From assembly GCF_035046505.1 (NCBI RefSeq), contig NC_089824.1, positions 219,302,596-219,366,595 on the forward strand: DNA of 64,000 nt, in the 5' to 3' direction. This DNA is from Tiliqua scincoides. Lineage: Eukaryota; Chordata; Lepidosauria; Squamata; Scincidae. Shown here in pieces: positions 62,970-64,000 of this stretch. Made by a program: the position numbers and the translations under genes. The notes under the pieces were generated by a model, which saw nothing but the letters and a program-made list of their open reading frames with translations, was not told where the DNA came from and searched no databases. Position 1 is the first letter of the stretch, and the number at the start of each line of letters is the position of its first letter.

Positions 62970-63379
62970 GATGCCTCCAGCATTTCAGTGTTTTCTTTGT
63001 TATTCTCATTGTGGCTTTCATTGTGACCTCAAAATGTACTGGGTGGGGACCACAGTTCATCTGTACGCTACAGTTTAAAAACCACTGGTGTAAACTATGT
63101 AAAAAAAAAAAATCCCATCCACCAAGTAAGTAAAAAAAAAATGCTATTTGGGAACATGATGAGTTTATGGAGTGTCTCTTTCTATTGGAAAACAAACATT
63201 GCAAATAAGAAAAAAAGAGATTGTGTCCTAATTGTAAAGATGCAAACACAGTGACACTGGTTTGTGGCACTGGTATATCTATCTGTGACACTGGCATAAT
63301 ATCCAAAGGACTTTAGTGGGTGAAAAATAAGGTTTATGACTTGGAGAATGAAACCTTTTCACCAGGAGCACAGTATTAC
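62970..63379. other. No gene seen
   Basis: Two poly(A) runs near 63101 and 63132. Otherwise unassigned. Confidence 0.4.
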
Positions 63380-63605
63380 CATAAAAAGAACCCTGAATCA
63401 GATCAAGCATCCATTTAGTCCAGCAATGCTGCCCTTCCCCAATGCTTGTCTTCAGCATCTGGTATTCAGAGGTATGATCTCTGAGAAAATGGAAATTCTA
63501 TTTTGCTGGCATGACCAACAATGATTGATTGACAACCTCCTCAAATTTGTCAAATGCCTCCTTTAAAACCATCTAAATTACTGGCTATCAGAATATGTTG
63601 TAGTA
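63380..63605 (-). mobile_element. Old CR1-like 3' end, minus strand
   Basis: 'agatcaagcatccatttagt', 'ccagcaatgctgccc' and 'ttaaaaccatctaaattact' follow an older CR1 tail and UTR in reverse. Strongly diverged. Confidence 0.45.
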
Positions 63606-63769
63606 ATGAATAATGGCCCAATTTTATGGACCATTTACACCATCAGAAAAAAGCATTCTGGTGGCGTTAGCAGCTTTACAGGTGTCACAAAAGTGCCAGC
63701 ACCAGTGAATGCACCACCACCCCAAGCAGCAAGTGTCCGGGGCAGCGTGATGAAGTGGTGAGTAGTGGT

Positions 63770-64000
63770 TCCATGTGGTGAAGACCAGAAATGATTGTGA
63801 GGTGCTCCAGAAGGAACTCTCCAAAGTGGCAGAATGGGCCGCAAAATGCAGATGCGTTTCAATGTAAGTAAATGTAAAGCCATGCACATTGAGGCAAAAA
63901 ATCAAAACTTCACATATAGGCTAATGGGTTCTGAACAGTTTGTGACGGATCAGGAGAGAGAACTTGGGGTGGTGGTGGACAGCTCAATGAAAGTGTTGGC
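63770..64000 (+). mobile_element. CR1 LINE, enters from 63770 and runs off the window
   Basis: ORF2 segment after the FADD box ('VVKTRNDCEVLQKEL', 'FNVSKCKAMHI', 'GSEQFVTDQERELGVVVDSS'). 5'-truncated near 63770; the 3' part lies outside the window. Confidence 0.85.

Overview
The window is ordinary nuclear DNA of a vertebrate, most likely a squamate reptile (lizard). The signs are abundant CR1 LINEs ending in a TTCTTATGTTCTTATG-type tail, tRNA-derived and 5S-rRNA-derived SINEs, L2-like 3' ends with (TTA)n tails, and many short hAT-like and Harbinger-like non-autonomous DNA transposons. There are no bacterial-style operons, and most open frames are chance or belong to transposable elements. The species assignment is inference; the element types are read from the sequence.

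Only one host gene is well supported: a three-exon gene on the + strand (coding exons 40038-40328, 44998-45120 and 46383-46445) with consensus splice sites, two phase-0 introns and an AATAAA signal at 46544. It encodes a basic, probably helical protein of about 158 residues that I do not recognise. Its first intron (4.7 kb) is filled with SINE, hAT, Harbinger-like and CR1 insertions.

Layout. 0.6-1.9 kb: a CR1 3' end split by a 5S SINE, then a hAT element split by a tRNA SINE. 3.3-5.9 kb: a CR1 3' end, then inverted copies of a tRNA-like repeat flanking a LINE RT fragment and a (TA)n tract. 6-15 kb: sparse repeats, one possible coding remnant, a GC-rich block. 15.4-22.9 kb: a candidate solo LTR, MITEs, a long CR1 3' fragment and a first 140-bp CR1-derived tandem array. 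23.8-29 kb: the best CR1 copy, with intact ORF1, ORF2 interrupted by one stop, a long 5' leader with a direct repeat, but no 3' end. 29.5-32.3 kb: DNA transposons nested within one another. 32.7-38.3 kb: more hAT copies and a second five-unit 140-bp array. 39-39.4 kb: a tandem 5S SINE dimer. 40-46.5 kb: the host gene. 47-64 kb: MITEs, SINEs, two truncated copies of the putative SINE-partner LINE (the first at 45.9 kb inside the gene), and a CR1 running off the right edge.

The most interesting signal is a LINE/SINE pair. 5S rRNA-headed SINEs (687-838, 12954-13084, 39083-39362, 54618-54771) share their 3' tail, including an AGTCT-TTCG-AGACT hairpin, with the 3' end of a LINE whose insertion boundaries are fixed by a target-site duplication (55037-55466). 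This suggests the SINE is mobilised by that LINE. Also notable are two families of very short DNA elements with readable target-site duplications: hAT-like (8 bp) and Harbinger-like (TWA).
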